DNA from: Nigrospora sphaerica
Lineage: Eukaryota > Ascomycota > Sordariomycetes > Amphisphaeriales > Apiosporaceae
Assembly: GCA_018287875.1 (NCBI GenBank)
Contig: JAGVVL010000022.1
Location: 4,774,001-4,838,000, forward strand
Direction: 5' to 3'
DNA: 64,000 nucleotides
The position numbers were made by a program, and so were the translations under genes. Positions 42,961-54,250 of the stretch are shown here, one piece after another (position 1 is the stretch's first letter; each line of letters opens with the position of its first letter). The notes below the pieces were generated by a model, which saw only the letters and a program-made list of their open reading frames with translations, was not told the origin of the DNA and searched no databases.

Positions 42961-43245
42961 ATGGACTCTGGGACCATCATCGTGATGGCTTCACCTCCTT
43001 ATGAGGACACCACCGATGAGGTGATGACGGGAAATGACTCTCCCGACCACCTTAAAGAAGCTTCCCCCACTTATACTCACAAGAGGAAGCGAACAGGGCA
43101 GAATGAGGCCCCTACGAACGGTCCACTACGAAACCGAAGGAAAGTCGACGACACTCGAGAAACTTCGGCGACGGAAGAAGCCGCGACTATAGTGCAAGGA
43201 CACCATCCGGCTTCGGACGCACTATCCCCGATTTTGAGTGATATA
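42961..43245 (+). pseudogene. LINE-2 ORF1, N-terminal part (copy F)
   Basis: 95 codons from the ATG at 42961 (MDSGTIIVMAS), with no stop, up to the LINE E insertion point. Polar, Asp/Glu- and Lys/Arg-rich (KRKRTGQNE) and probably disordered. After E, the same frame resumes exactly at 48093, so the insertion did not otherwise disturb the ORF. Confidence 0.8.
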
Positions 43246-43425
43246 TTATTATTCTTACACCTAGCGACCTATTTAGGCCATGAGGACCCCCTGCGTATCT
43301 TAGCCTAGGAAAACCGTTCCGGGCAACCGTCCGGCCGGGTGAAAAACCTAGGTTCCGCTGCGTCGTACCGCTTCTATCTACTCTTTGACCTGCCATACCG
43401 AGATCGGGCTCAGCGCGCCCGCTTC

Positions 43426-46400
43426 CTAGCTGATAAGTTGATTTGCTAGCTGGAACATGTCCAGCCTTCCGGAGCGGAGTAGCCATCTTGCGATGATTCC
43501 TGCTTTTCCTGGGGTGTCGAGCATCCTGTCCGTGTCTATCGGTCCTCCTAGAGCTTGGACGAGATGCTCTCGTCTTTCTCTTTCCCGTGGGCAGAAAACG
43601 AGGATATGCCGGACGGTCTCCTGCCCTGACCACAGACGCACCAGGGGCTGTCGAAGCCCGGGACCCTACGCTTAAAAAGGAAGTCTCGCAGCCCAATCTT
43701 GCCAGTCCTCGCTTGGACGAGGATAGAGCTCTCGGCTTTATGGAGTCCCTTATGGAGCTTGAGGACGTGCTTGTCTGGCGGCATTTTAGTTGCTGCCGGT
43801 GTTCGTGTTGTTCGATTTTGCTGCGCTTGTTGCCATCTTTGAAGCCAGTCTCTCTCCTCAGCCTTATGTGCTGAGTCTCCAGCTAGCCATTCGTCTAGCC
43901 ACCTCTTACGATCGGGAGCGTCGGGGCCTTTCGGTCTGCGCCGGCGAGTTGGTCTTGTTAGGATCCATCTAGCTGCGTTTTCGCATCTCGCTTGGATGAG
44001 TGATGCGATACGCGGCTGTTGGAGCCTCTCTTCCGATGCCGCCACCCTTCTGTTGAGCCACGTGTCTAAGGGGACACGTAAGCTTCCGTTTCTAGTACTG
44101 CGGTGGCCGTGGCTTTGAAAGCTCCTGTGACCTTTCGGAGGCACTCTGTCTGGACGTCGTTGAGTGCCTTGGCTCGATTTTTCGAGATCTGGCGGTGCCA
44201 CTCTGAAGCTCCATAGCCTATCGCAGACCGTACGACAGCTATATAGACTTGGCGGGCTCGTTGGAGAGATGCGCCCCACGTCGAGCCGGCTATCCGGTTT
44301 AGAGCGTAGACCTGCGTCGCCATCTTCTTCGATATCGACTGGATATGGACGTCCCAGCGGAGACGTCTATCCACCTGGATGCCAAGGACGCGGCAGGAGT
44401 CTTCTGGTTCGATTTCGTGACCTTCTAAGGCTATCTTTGTATCCGGACCTTTCCGTCTTCGAGAGAAGTGGACTAGGTGATATTTCTAGACTGCAAAGGT
44501 CATGCCGTGGCTGACTGCCTATTCTTTGCAGACCCTATGAGCAGCTTCTAGCTGCTTGCAGGTCTGCTCTGGGTTTAAGCCGAAGCCCACGAGGTTTGTG
44601 TCGTCTGCGAAGGCTATAGTAGCTATCCCTAGTACAGCGCGGAGGGCCTTGTAGAGACCGGCTGTATAAAGGCAGAAGAGGATAGGCGATAGGGGTGAGC
44701 CCTGCGGGACGCCTGCTGGGACTGGGATCTCGTCCGATTCCTGGCCATCGAAGAACAGCGTAGTGGACCGGTTAGATAAGAAGCTTCGGATCCAGCTAAT
44801 AGTCCATATAGGGACCCTCAGCGCTCGCAGGTTAGCGAGGAGCCTTCCATGGTCGACGGAGTCGAAAGCGCCTGAGATATCCAGCGATAGAAGGGTTGCT
44901 GCACCTCCATGTTTCCAGGCTGTGCGGACTAGGTCCGTTAGCAACCGTAAGGCTGTTTCCGTGGAGCGGCCTTTCCGGTTGCCCATCTGTTCGTCCGGGA
45001 GCAGCCCGTTTTCTTCCGCAAAGCTGGCTAGCCGTTGCGCCAGCAGGCTCTCGATCACCTTCCCATGGTGTTAAGTAGCGCGATAGGTCTCCATCCGCCG
45101 GCTTGGTGGTACTCGTTTGGCTGCTTTCCTGGTTTCCGGAGGATAACGGTCACTGCTTTGCGGAACGCTGTTGGATAGTATCCTATACGCCAGCATGCTT
45201 CCGCTAGGGAGGCTAAGGCCTGGAAGAGGGGCTTTCCTAAGCGCTTAAGGAATCCGTTCGGAAGCTGGTCTGGTCCGGGTGCTTTCCACTGGCCTGCCTT
45301 GCTTAAGACGTCTTAGACCTGCTCCGCTGTCACCTCGCCGTCGATGTCGAGAGGCGCTGCGAGCCGGTTTGTTATACGGAAGCCGGTATGCATGGCCTTA
45401 GGGAGAGGGTAAAACCTCTCCCGGAAGGCCTCCGTTTTCTCCTTATAGGTCGTTGCTTCGCCTCGCGGTGTATGAAGCGTGGGGACGGCTGGAGGTAGCG
45501 GCGGTGCGGCTCCTTCGGTTCTGGCCTATCTCGCGATGTTCCAGACGCCAGCTGGCTGGCTAGAGGCCTCGTGAAGCATGTTTCTCCAGGTCGCTGTCTT
45601 TGCAGTGCGGATCGTTTTCTTTTTCGTAAGGGATGCTTGCCGAAGAGCTCGCCAGGCTGCGTCTGTCCTGTCGGATAGCCATGTTCGCTGGGCTCGTCTC
45701 TCCTCCTCTATAGCTTCTTTTGTTTCGTGGTTCCACCATGCCTTGCCTCTCCTCTTAGAGTGGCGGAGGGGGGCAACTAAGTCGGCTATCCGAGTTAGCT
45801 CCTTAGTTAACGTTTCGGTGTATCTATCGATTTCCCCCGGTGTCTCGAGTAGCCCTGGCTACGGAAGGTGTGTCGCCTCGGCCTTCGCTTGGTTATAGTC
45901 AGCTGTTTTCCAGCTACGCCGTGGCTTATTCTAGGGGTCGTTTTGAGGTCCAGCCACGCGTATCACCTGCGGGAGGTGATCGGATCCAGCATATGGGGCG
46001 TACCCGTCGTAGGCAGCTCGGAGATCGTCCGTGGCCCACGCCAGGTCGATCGTGGAGTCCATGCACCCTCTTCGAGTCCATGTCGGTATTCCAGGGGGAG
46101 TGATAAGCTGGAGTCTCCAGGATTCTGCTAGCTGGAGTAGCTTATCGGCTGCCTTATGAGGTCGGACGTTGTGTCCTCCCCAGACAGGGTGGTGAACGTT
46201 AAAGTCTCCTACAAGGACTGTTCGTCTTAGCTGGGGACCGGTAAGGAGGGCTTCGATAGCTGGCAGGTCTGATCTGCTAATCGATCCAGGAGGAGGCGAG
46301 TATACACAGATAACTGTTATAGGACCATCTGGTAGCTGGATCGTGATGTTGCACCTATCTGATTGCGCCTTATAAGTCCACTGCGCTGGGGGGTGCTTCT

Positions 46401-46611
46401 TATTAATGTAGATGCAAGCTCTGCCTCCCTCGGCGGCATAGAGAAGGTAGTACGGAGAGGATCTCAGGCAGTAGGTGGTCGGCATATGTGGGTTTCGCTA
46501 GGGCTCTTGGATAGCCAGGACGTCGTACTCTTTGGAGATGGCATCGACTGCCGGGATCTGTGCTTTCTTGCTTTTCTACGTGTTCCAGTGTAGGATCCTT
46601 AGCGCTGTCAT
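43426..46611 (-). pseudogene. LINE-1 ORF2 (EN-RT), copy E
   Basis: ATG at 46611, stop at 43426, about 1060 codons. Endonuclease: RILHWNT start, DVLAIQEPWRNP with the metal-binding Glu, GDFNVHHPVWGGHN, TWTRRGCMDSTIDLAW, SDHLPQV. RT: QAGGWRPIALLNT, SLDISGAFDSVDHG, PAGVPQGSPLSPILF, and IAFADDTNLVG with FADD intact. C-terminal zinc-type Cys/His segment near 43590-43640. Lesions: a few TAG/TAA at Gln/Trp codons, a 1-bp deletion near 45064 just before VIESLL, and another near 43621 in the zinc segment. Both frameshifts are visible by comparison with copies A and D. Confidence 0.9.
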
Positions 46612-46624
46612 GGTCGAGCGTGGA

Positions 46625-47966
46625 TGCTGTTCAGTGTTAACTCCGGTGTTTCGACGTCCATGTTGTCTGTCTCTTCGTGGGTTCTGCTGCGGGCTCTGCC
46701 AGTGCTTCTAGTACGGCAGCTGGTTGCTCGACGCTTCCGCAGCTGTACTGTCTGCCAGTCCTCGGCTGTTGGCTTAGGGGGTTCTTGCGAGGGCAGTGCG
46801 AATCCTTTCGGTCTCGTGATATAAGTAGCCTTGGCGATCTGGACCTGCTCCTGGCGGACTGGACACTCCTTGGACCACGCAGTGTGTGGTCCTCGGCATG
46901 CTGGACAGCAGTACCGACTCTTATCCTCGGCTTCTGGGCATTCTTTATCGTCATGCTTTGTTGAAGAGCAGAGCCCGCACCTACGTGCGTGGCGGCAGAC
47001 ACAGGCGATATGTCCATAGCGGTAGCAGTGGTAGCACTGCTTAAGCTGGGCTCCTTCGGCGAAGGGCTCGCATGGATAGTAGCTATACTGCCAAATAAGG
47101 CCGTCTCGGCATAGCTGTTCCGCTTATTGAACCGTGGGTACTGCAATATATAGGGCCGTGACCTTCCTAGACGAGGTCTTAGCGTTGCGAGGGAGCTTGG
47201 CCTCTAGGACGTCGATAGGGCCGCCGGGCTGGTTCCGGAGTTGGACTCCTAGCTGCCCTTGGTTCGTCTCTATAGCCTCTTTGTTGATGCCATGGGCCAC
47301 CACCAGGATCTTTCTCTTCTGGATAGAGGCGTTCTCTCCGAAGGCCTCGGTGGTCCAGGCCCGGTCGGTTTCCAGCTGTCGCTTCTCTTCTGCTGTCTTG
47401 CAGGTAATAGCATAGTCTCCGCTAGGAAGCTTCCGTGCGGCTATTGCTGTTTCTTTACCTGTTGCTGCGTTAACTTTACGCACGATCTCTTCGTAGGTGC
47501 GGCCTTCAGTTCCTGCGGCCTTAACCGTTACCTCCCGTTCGTGTCGAGGAGGCAGAGTCTTGGCTACCTGGGGGGCCCTGGGCACTGGGGCTACGGTAAG
47601 GGCTGTAGCGGCTACAGCGTACGTCTTAGGAGCTTTGATTTCCTTATAGATAGCTTGCAGCGTGTTCTCGATAGCATTGATACGTCTTTCGACGCTGGGC
47701 TGGTTGTCCGATTCCTTGGCCGCCGTCTCTAAGACCGGAATGGCGGCTTGAACCGCTGCGGCTAAGGCCGCAATGTTGACTTCACCAGCTAGGAAGCGTT
47801 TAAAGTCGTCTATAGTGCTGCGTATATCCTCTGGACTGCGTCCAGGTGTTGTAATGCTGTCTGGCGATGGTGTTCTTGAGTCCGGAGGTGACGGCTCGGG
47901 GGGTGGGGCGGGCCTATGGCGGCTCCCACCGCCCGCGCTTTGCCTCGAGGGTGGTGAATCGACCAT
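46625..47966 (-). pseudogene. LINE-1 ORF1 with three zinc knuckles, copy E
   Basis: Starts at the ATG at 47966 (MVDSPPSRQ). Open to a TAA at 47124-47126 (Gln in copy D), then continues in frame to about 46625. Pro-rich N-terminus, central helical IERRINAIENTLQAIYKEIK, then three CCHC knuckles: CYHCYRYGHIACVC, CGLCSSTKHDDKEC and CPACRGPHTAWSKEC (roughly 46870-47045). A basic C-terminus follows (RKRRATSCRTRS). Expected to bind the element RNA. Only one clear nonsense change, so damage is light. Confidence 0.88.
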
Positions 47967-48092
47967 TTCTAGGCTAAATGAAGCCCTAGGAACAGTTTCC
48001 GGGCTATCCGGTAGCTTATAGAGTCGTGGTTGTGGAGTTATCGCTATGTGGGGTCGGTTTCGAAAAAGTTTTTTTTTTCTTTGAGTGATATA

Positions 48093-49205
48093 GATAAACG
48101 ACACAACATCCGACGATCGGTGCTTGCCAAGATTGCTCACGCCTTAGATAGCATTATCGAAGAATACCGCGACGAAGATAAGGAACTAGCTGCGGAGATC
48201 ACGAAAGGTTTTACGGCGTTTCTATAGGGGAAGACCGGGGACACAATTTGCCCCCACCTAAAAGAACGCCTCCTACCGGAGACCAGCCCGACCCGTGTGG
48301 AACCTCTCGGGGCCCCCACGCGCAGCTAGGCCGACATCGCACGAGCGGGACAGAAACCACCGCCTCAAGACGGTGCAAACAAGCGGATCCAGCAAGCGAA
48401 TCAACGAGAGGATCTCCGAGTTCTCGTGAGGATCCCAGAGGCACACCGAAACTGGGCACATGCCCAATATAACTTCGCCCTACAACAGGCCGTGTGTAAG
48501 ACCCTCGACCTATCTCTGGTCGACGTCCCCAATATCTACCATACAGCTACGGGCGTCGCCGTCTGCTTAAGAAATAAAGAAACAAAGGAGATACTTCTCC
48601 AAAGGAAGGAAGAACTAGCACGAAGCCTCCGAGTTAACGCAGTCGAGGTCCCGGTCACGTGGGTTAACTATGTGGTCCCCGGCTACCCGACACGCCTTCC
48701 GAACATCTTCGGCGAGACATTCGAGACCGAAGCACTCTTACGAGATAAAGTTATTACGCAAACCGGCGTCGAGCTAGTAAGCGTGCGCTGGTCGCGACAG
48801 GAACCGATACCGGGGACAAACAAGAGATCATGCATTGTCTCGTTCCTACAGAAAGTCCTTCCGTTTCGGCTCTTCGCAGCGAGCGGGCTCGCCCGTCTAA
48901 TCGAGAAGCGCACGCCTCCTAGTCGACACAACCTAGGATGCCAAGGATACCACCCGAGCCGAGTCTACACACGAACTGATAAATGCGAGAACTACAATGC
49001 CCGGCTCCTAGCAAGACATAACCACCCACAGCCGTGCCAGGAACGCCCACGATATACGAACTGCTACAGGCCAGCTCTAGCGAACCACAAGAACTGTCCG
49101 GCGAAGCCAGTGGTGAAGAAGGGCAAGTTAGTACGCCCTACACGAAATGAGCTCGCTAAGATCCGCCAGACAGGCAGCCTTCTCTATAAGACAGCCCAAC
49201 CCTAA
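48093..49205 (+). pseudogene. LINE-2 ORF1, C-terminal part (copy F)
   Basis: In frame with 42961-43245 across the LINE E insertion. Together they give about 465 residues. Two in-frame TAG codons (48225-48227 and about 48330) are RIP-type. A long clean stretch from 48426 carries a nucleic-acid-binding region (EVPVTWVNYVVPGYP) and a Cys/His C-terminus, CQGYHPSRVYTRTDKCENY...H...C, in which tyrosines stand where zinc-knuckle cysteines are expected (TGC/TGT to TAC/TAT). It ends LLYKTAQP. Confidence 0.82.
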
Positions 49206-49439
49206 GGAACAAGCCAGGGAGACAACACATAAGAGGAATCTAGCTTAAGATTAGACACGCCTAATATCGACAGGAACACCGTCGATATGGCTATGGAGGA
49301 CCCGACTCACACACCCCCGGAAGCCCTAGGAAGACGACCTCAGTTCACCTAAGAGAACAAGACAAAGCGCAGCCAACGGAACATCCCACGCATCAACTAC
49401 CGCGTGCTCGACAGCATAGCTAGTGTGGACTATGAATAG

Positions 49440-52400
49440 GGCAAGCGATTGGACGCACTCGACACGCACTAGGTTAGGACGACAAGTCCTACAGGTGGCG
49501 CAGGCCAACGTGGGTAAATCGTCACTAGCCCACACGGCCTTACTACAGCAATACTGGGAGGACTATATAGACGTGATTCTCGTGTAGGAGCCATCCGTTA
49601 TAAACGACGGCAGGAACAGATTCAACTCGCACCCAGGCTATAGTGCTTACGTCCCAGTCGACCACTGGGACAGCACTTCCACCCAGCCCCGGGTCATGAC
49701 TTATATCCAGAAAGACAGCAGGCTAAAGATAAGGTTAAAGAGGCCATGGAAGACCAGAGATCTCCTATAGCTTGAGATCGACCACTTCACCTTTATTAAC
49801 ATATACAGACCCCTAAATAAGCCATTAAGCCAGGCGACACGACTCCTCTTAGCCTTACAACCACCACCCAATTGTGTGGTCGCGGGGGACTTTAACGCAT
49901 AGTACAACGCCTGGGACCCAGATATCCGACAAACCCAGAACGCGGGGCTCGAGATCCACGACTGGGCCGTCGCGAATGGACTCAGCTATATAGGAGAGAT
50001 AGGAGTCCCGATAAACGTGGCGGGGCATACTATCGATCTAACATTCTCGAACATCCCTTTCGCTATAGCGGTGGTAGACTCTAAACTCTAAATAAGGGCA
50101 GACCACGAAACGATCCGACTCTCCATTTTAAGGAACGGTCGTATATTTAGGATACAGTATCGATACTCTATACCGGAAAATAAGCTGAAAACCTTCGCCG
50201 GCATTATCGAACTAGGTCTGCAAAGCTGCACGCCACTCCCTCCGACACCTACAACAGACCAGCTGGACCTGCAGGCGACGAAGATCCTGAGCCTTTTACG
50301 AAAAGCGCTAGAAACGGTCGGGAAACAACCTATTAAAAACGGCTGTGACGCACTATAGTGGACCGACACCTGTCGGGAGGCCCGGGACGCATTCCGGCGA
50401 GTAAGAAGACATTGCCAAGGGGATTGGAGACACCTCGAAGAGCGAAAACATTTCCTCGCGGTAGTGAGATAAGAGAAGCGGAGATACTAGCGGCAGCGAA
50501 TCGACTCGATCCAGTTAAACGAAGACTTATATAAGGTGGTTCAATATTATAAGCTATAGCCGGCCATTCTATCGCCCCCGCTCGTTATTGGGGACAAGAC
50601 AATTGAAGACACGGAAGAGAAGGCACACGCCCTCTATAAGGCCCTCCTAGAGCGGTTCACGGACGCTGAAGACCTCGAGGGCGACCCTCTTGAGATCCCG
50701 ACAATACCGCGGCGCGCCCTTCCCTAGGACACCTACATCTCCAGAGAGGAGCTAACAGCCGCCACGATTGCAGTGAAAAGCACCTCACCAGGAGTCGATG
50801 GCATCTCGGTAAGGCTACTTAAAGCGTGCTAGCATACTGTTTAAGAGCCGATACGATCCCTCTTCTAGGCCTGCTTACAGATTGGCCACCACCTACGCCT
50901 ATTCCGAACAGCCGAGGTCGTGATATTACGGAAACCGAATAAGAAAGACCTCTCAAACCCTCGCTCCTAGCAACCGATTGCCCTCCTCTCCTGTTTTAGG
51001 AAAGGCCTCGAAAGGCTCGTCGTAAGGCGGATCGCTAACATAGCACTCCTATATAAGGTAGTCAGCCCACAACAAGCGGGCGCCTTACCAACACAAGCAG
51101 CTTCGGACCTCCTTACCTACTTAACACACAAGATTGAACACTCCCTAAAGACTAGGCGTACAACCTCGATTCTCACCTTAGATATGAAAGGCGTATTCGA
51201 CGCAACGTTTAAGAAGCAGCTTATACTCCATATAAAACAATAGGGCTGGGCTACACCGCTAGTGAAGTTCGTGGGCTCCTTTATAGAAGAAAGACAAGTG
51301 CGGATTCGACTCGAGGATGTCATAACAACACCACAGACGATCCAATGCGGTCTGCTATAAGGTTCCCCCGCCTTCCCTATCCTCTTCCTCCTATATATCG
51401 CAGATATCCTGCTCGAGGACACAAGACACCGATTCGGATACGCGGATGATATATGCTTTTACTAAGAAAGCAAGTCCCTCTAAGAGAACGCACGACAGCT
51501 ATCGAACGACTTAAACGACGTCCTAAACTGGGGCCGAGAAAATAAGGTCACGATCGACCTAGAGAAGAGCGATCTGCTCCACTTTACATACGGAAAGAAC
51601 CCGGAGGGACTTCCGAGTATCTCAGTAAGAGACCACGGCCTCACGGTGCACGCCTTAAAGAAGCCCGTACGATAGCTCGGCGTTTAGTTCGACCCGAAGC
51701 TTCGGTTTACAGAGCACGTGAAGAGGAAAGCGGCACAAGCGCGGAACGTCGTACGACACCTCCGGAGCCTAGCCAACACCCAGCGAGGCCCTCCGCTAAG
51801 AGCCCTCCGGAAAGCCATCTTTACCTACGTTCTTCCTATTCTCACCTACAGGGCCGAGGCATGGTACGGGGGGCGCACGAAGACCCGAAAGATCGTTAGC
51901 AAAGAACGCAGTACGGAAGTGGCAACCCGGTAAGAAGCGCACATAGATAAGATAGACCGGGTCTTAAGAGAAGCGATACGGGCTGTTCTACCTATATAGA
52001 GGACAACGCCGACAGCCACGCTATACAGGGACGCAGGGGTCCTAACGGTACGAATCGCACTAAAAGCGGCGTTCTATCACTTCGGACAGCGGCTCCAGTC
52101 GGTGGACAAGGACCACATGCTAACAGCGCGAACGGCACTACGGCCCTACCCACCAGGCCGCTGCTACGGCTCTCTACAGCCAGCACGGACCAGACTCCAA
52201 AGAGCAGCCAGACTCCTACCTAGTTATCCGCAGCCACAGTACCTCCCAAGGAGATACACACCGGTGCAGGAGCCGCCGAAAGACAAAAAGACAGCGGCGA
52301 AGGACTTTACAGCGTGGCAGTCGAAGCTTCCCGATACCCACCTCGTAGTCTTCTCGGACGGGTCGAAAGGACCTAACGGGGCTGTCGGCTAGGGCTTTGC

Positions 52401-53395
52401 TATCTATAGAAACAGACGGAAACTGTACTAAGACAAAGGACGACTGGGCCTTGCTGACGTCTTTAACGGAGAAGCCGTCGGAGCGTGGCAAGGTCTACGT
52501 CGAGCTTATCGGGTGGACCCAGGCGCGACAATCCACGTCTACTTAGATAATACGTCGGTCATTCGGGGCCTCACAGGAAACGCGCCGAAAAGCTCATAAG
52601 AGGCCTTCCTCGCCTTCCAAGAGCTAGCAACGATTGCCGACGTCCATGTTCGATGGGTGCCAGGCCACGAAGGGATCCAAGGTAACGAGGAGGCCGACAG
52701 GCTTACGAAGGAAGGAGCAGCACTGCCCATAAGCGCCCCTTCCTAGGCTACCTACGCGGGCATAAAGAGACTCCGAAAGACGATCGTTAAGGACCAGTTC
52801 GCAAAGTGGTGGGAGGAAGCCTCCCAGGGCTGCAAACGTTACCGAAAACTTGGATTCACTATAGCAACTCTCAAGACACCAAAGGAGCTAGATCTCCCCA
52901 GATAAACACTCCACAACTTTCTTGCACTCTGGTTAGGGCACGGAGACTTCGACTAGTACCATAAGAAGTTACAATATAGGTGGTACGATCGATACACGTG
53001 CCGATTATTACGAACACCAGAGCACCTAGTCTACTGCCGCAAAACGCGAAGGCACCAGGCCCGATAGCCAAAGTTCGACCCCGAACCGGAAACCTTATAA
53101 GCATACTGGCAAAGGCTGATACACAGCCCAGAGCAGTTTCAACTCTTTACTTCCTTAACAAAGTACTACGAGGACATATGCCCACCATCGACAGGCAGTA
53201 AAGGTCACTCTACGTAAGGCAATAGCCACCCAGACAGAACCAGCGCCGGGAACAAACTCGCACGGAGGAGTGATGGAGACAGCTAGACTAAAAGATTGCC
53301 ATTAGGCTCGATATGCGGGATATCCAGATATGTAGATAGACTCTCGCACGCCAGATGCCCCCTGGGAGGCGGGACATTGTCCCAACACGGCGATA
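49440..53395 (+). pseudogene. LINE-2 ORF2: endonuclease, RT, RNase H (copy F)
   Basis: One frame with RIP stops. Endonuclease: VAQANVGKSS (Asn), VILVxEPS (Glu), GDFNAxYNAWDP, and ADHETIRLSI with the catalytic Asp-His. RT from about 50750: STSPGVDGIS, ILTLDMKGVFDATF with a catalytic Asp, and GYADDICFY at about 51436-51462, YADD intact. RNase H at about 52340-52720: VVFSDGSKG, NGEAVGAWQGL, YLDNTSVIRGL, and VRWVPGHEGIQGNEEADRL, the full D-E-D-H set. A C-terminal Cys/His region follows (CRLLRTPEHLVYCRK). The product would nick DNA, prime and copy the element, and remove RNA. It is dead because of about two dozen stops. Confidence 0.9.
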
Positions 53396-53428
53396 AATAC
53401 AAAGAAGAAGAAGAAGATGGGCTAACGC

Positions 53429-53606
53429 CTAACGACCTATCGTGAGATCAGTTACACGCATCCGTACCATCGTCAACCAGTTATCCAGTCAAGCACCTTC
53501 AGCCAGTCAGTCACTCAACGACCAGTGTTCAAGCAGACAGACGCTCTCTGTCCCTGATTGTACAAACCCTACGTCACGCAGTACTTAGGTATAGCGCTTC
53601 GTTACA
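53429..53606 (+). repeat. Gypsy-2 3' LTR, right part
   Basis: Last 178 bases of the LTR, matching 35990-36167. Followed by the CTAGT target duplication. Confidence 0.95.
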
Positions 53607-53611
53607 CTAGT

Positions 53612-54250
53612 CGCTACTTTAAACGCCGCCGCTATCTTTTCCGGCTTCGCTTACACCTTTCTAACTTAGGCATAACGGCTGTCCTTCTAGCTTATCGCGC
53701 CGGGACTGAGCCTCCCGACTGCGTTATCCTTCGCCTGCTAGCTGTTTAGTTCCGTCGAACTAGACCCGCCTAACGAAGACCCGGACGATCCCACTGTCCA
53801 GTTTCTTATCCTGCTTTTCGCGTCACCCGATACCTTCCGATCGCCGCCGGGCTCCGATACGCTAATAAGTAGCGACCTGCGCTTCGCGTGGCCCTGGTGC
53901 CAGGTGGACGCGTATAACGCGTGCCTTTACCTCACTAACTCGGACTACGCGTCGCTCTCCTTCGACGACGGCGTGCGCCTAGTGACCCCGTTCGGGCTTG
54001 GGGCCCACGGTTACGCACACATTGCAGACGGCGCCCGTTTCGGCGAAAATAAAGAGGCCCGAGGTCCCGTGGGTGCACCGGGGCTTTCGTTTTACTCGCT
54101 ATTCTAGCCCGGCTACTCGCCCTTTATCGAGTCTTATAAGGCCCAGTTAATGTAGGTCCTATAGGTATGGACCTGTCTTATCGAGCGCGGCGTTTAAGAA
54201 GTCGGTTTAGACGGGGTCTTAGGCGGTATAGATAAATAGCACGAGGCCGA
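53612..54250 (+). pseudogene. Unrecognised host coding remnant, right part
   Basis: Continues in frame from the left part once Gypsy-2 is removed (LLLLV|ATLNAAAIFSGFAYTF). The open stretch to 54107 reads SSVELDPPNEDPDDPTVQFLILLFASPDTF, FAWPWCQVDAYNACLYLTNSDYASLSFDDG, VTPFGLGAHGYAHIADG and GENKEARGPVGAPGLSFYSLF. Then come RIP stops and AESxK-like SPFIESYKAQLM, fading near 54250 into AT-rich sequence. GC-rich codon use and conserved-looking aromatic/Gly segments argue for a real protein. I do not recognise the family, and no transposon hallmark is visible. Confidence 0.55.

Larger units (their letters stand above)
43246..48079 (-). mobile_element. LINE family 1, copy E (full length) inside ORF1 of LINE F
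   Basis: 4834 bp on the minus strand, from the A-rich 5' start at 48079 to a short TAATAA tail at 43246. The target duplication TTTGAGTGATATA (13 bp) is at 43233-43245 and 48080-48092. Both ORFs are nearly complete, with only a handful of RIP stops and two 1-bp deletions, so it is the youngest or least-mutated full copy in the window and a good reference for the family. Confidence 0.96.
42848..53419 (+). mobile_element. LINE family 2 (Tad-like), copy F, inserted in the Gypsy-2 3' LTR
   Basis: Non-LTR element with two ORFs, ending in an AAG-type repeat (53401-53416). The target duplication is GGCTAACGC (42839-42847 and 53420-53428). Without LINE E (43246-48079) and one copy of that element's target duplication, its length is about 5.73 kb. 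It carries endonuclease, RT and RNase H in ORF2, the Tad-clade arrangement known from fungi. Scattered RIP stops in both ORFs. Confidence 0.93.
35584..53606 (+). mobile_element. Gypsy-2: chromovirus-type Ty3/Gypsy element, interrupted by LINE F (with LINE E)
   Basis: Plus-strand element with 584-bp LTRs starting TGTTACGG and ending GTTACA, and a 5-bp target duplication CTAGT (35579-35583 and 53607-53611). Internal order gag, protease, RT, RNase H, integrase, chromodomain, then an antisense ORF and a polypurine tract GAGAGGGGAAGGGTGG (42426-42441). The 3' LTR is split by LINE F after 42847 and resumes at 53429. The two halves (406 + 178 bp) add up to exactly the length of the intact 5' LTR. 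RIP stops fill gag and pol. Confidence 0.95.
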
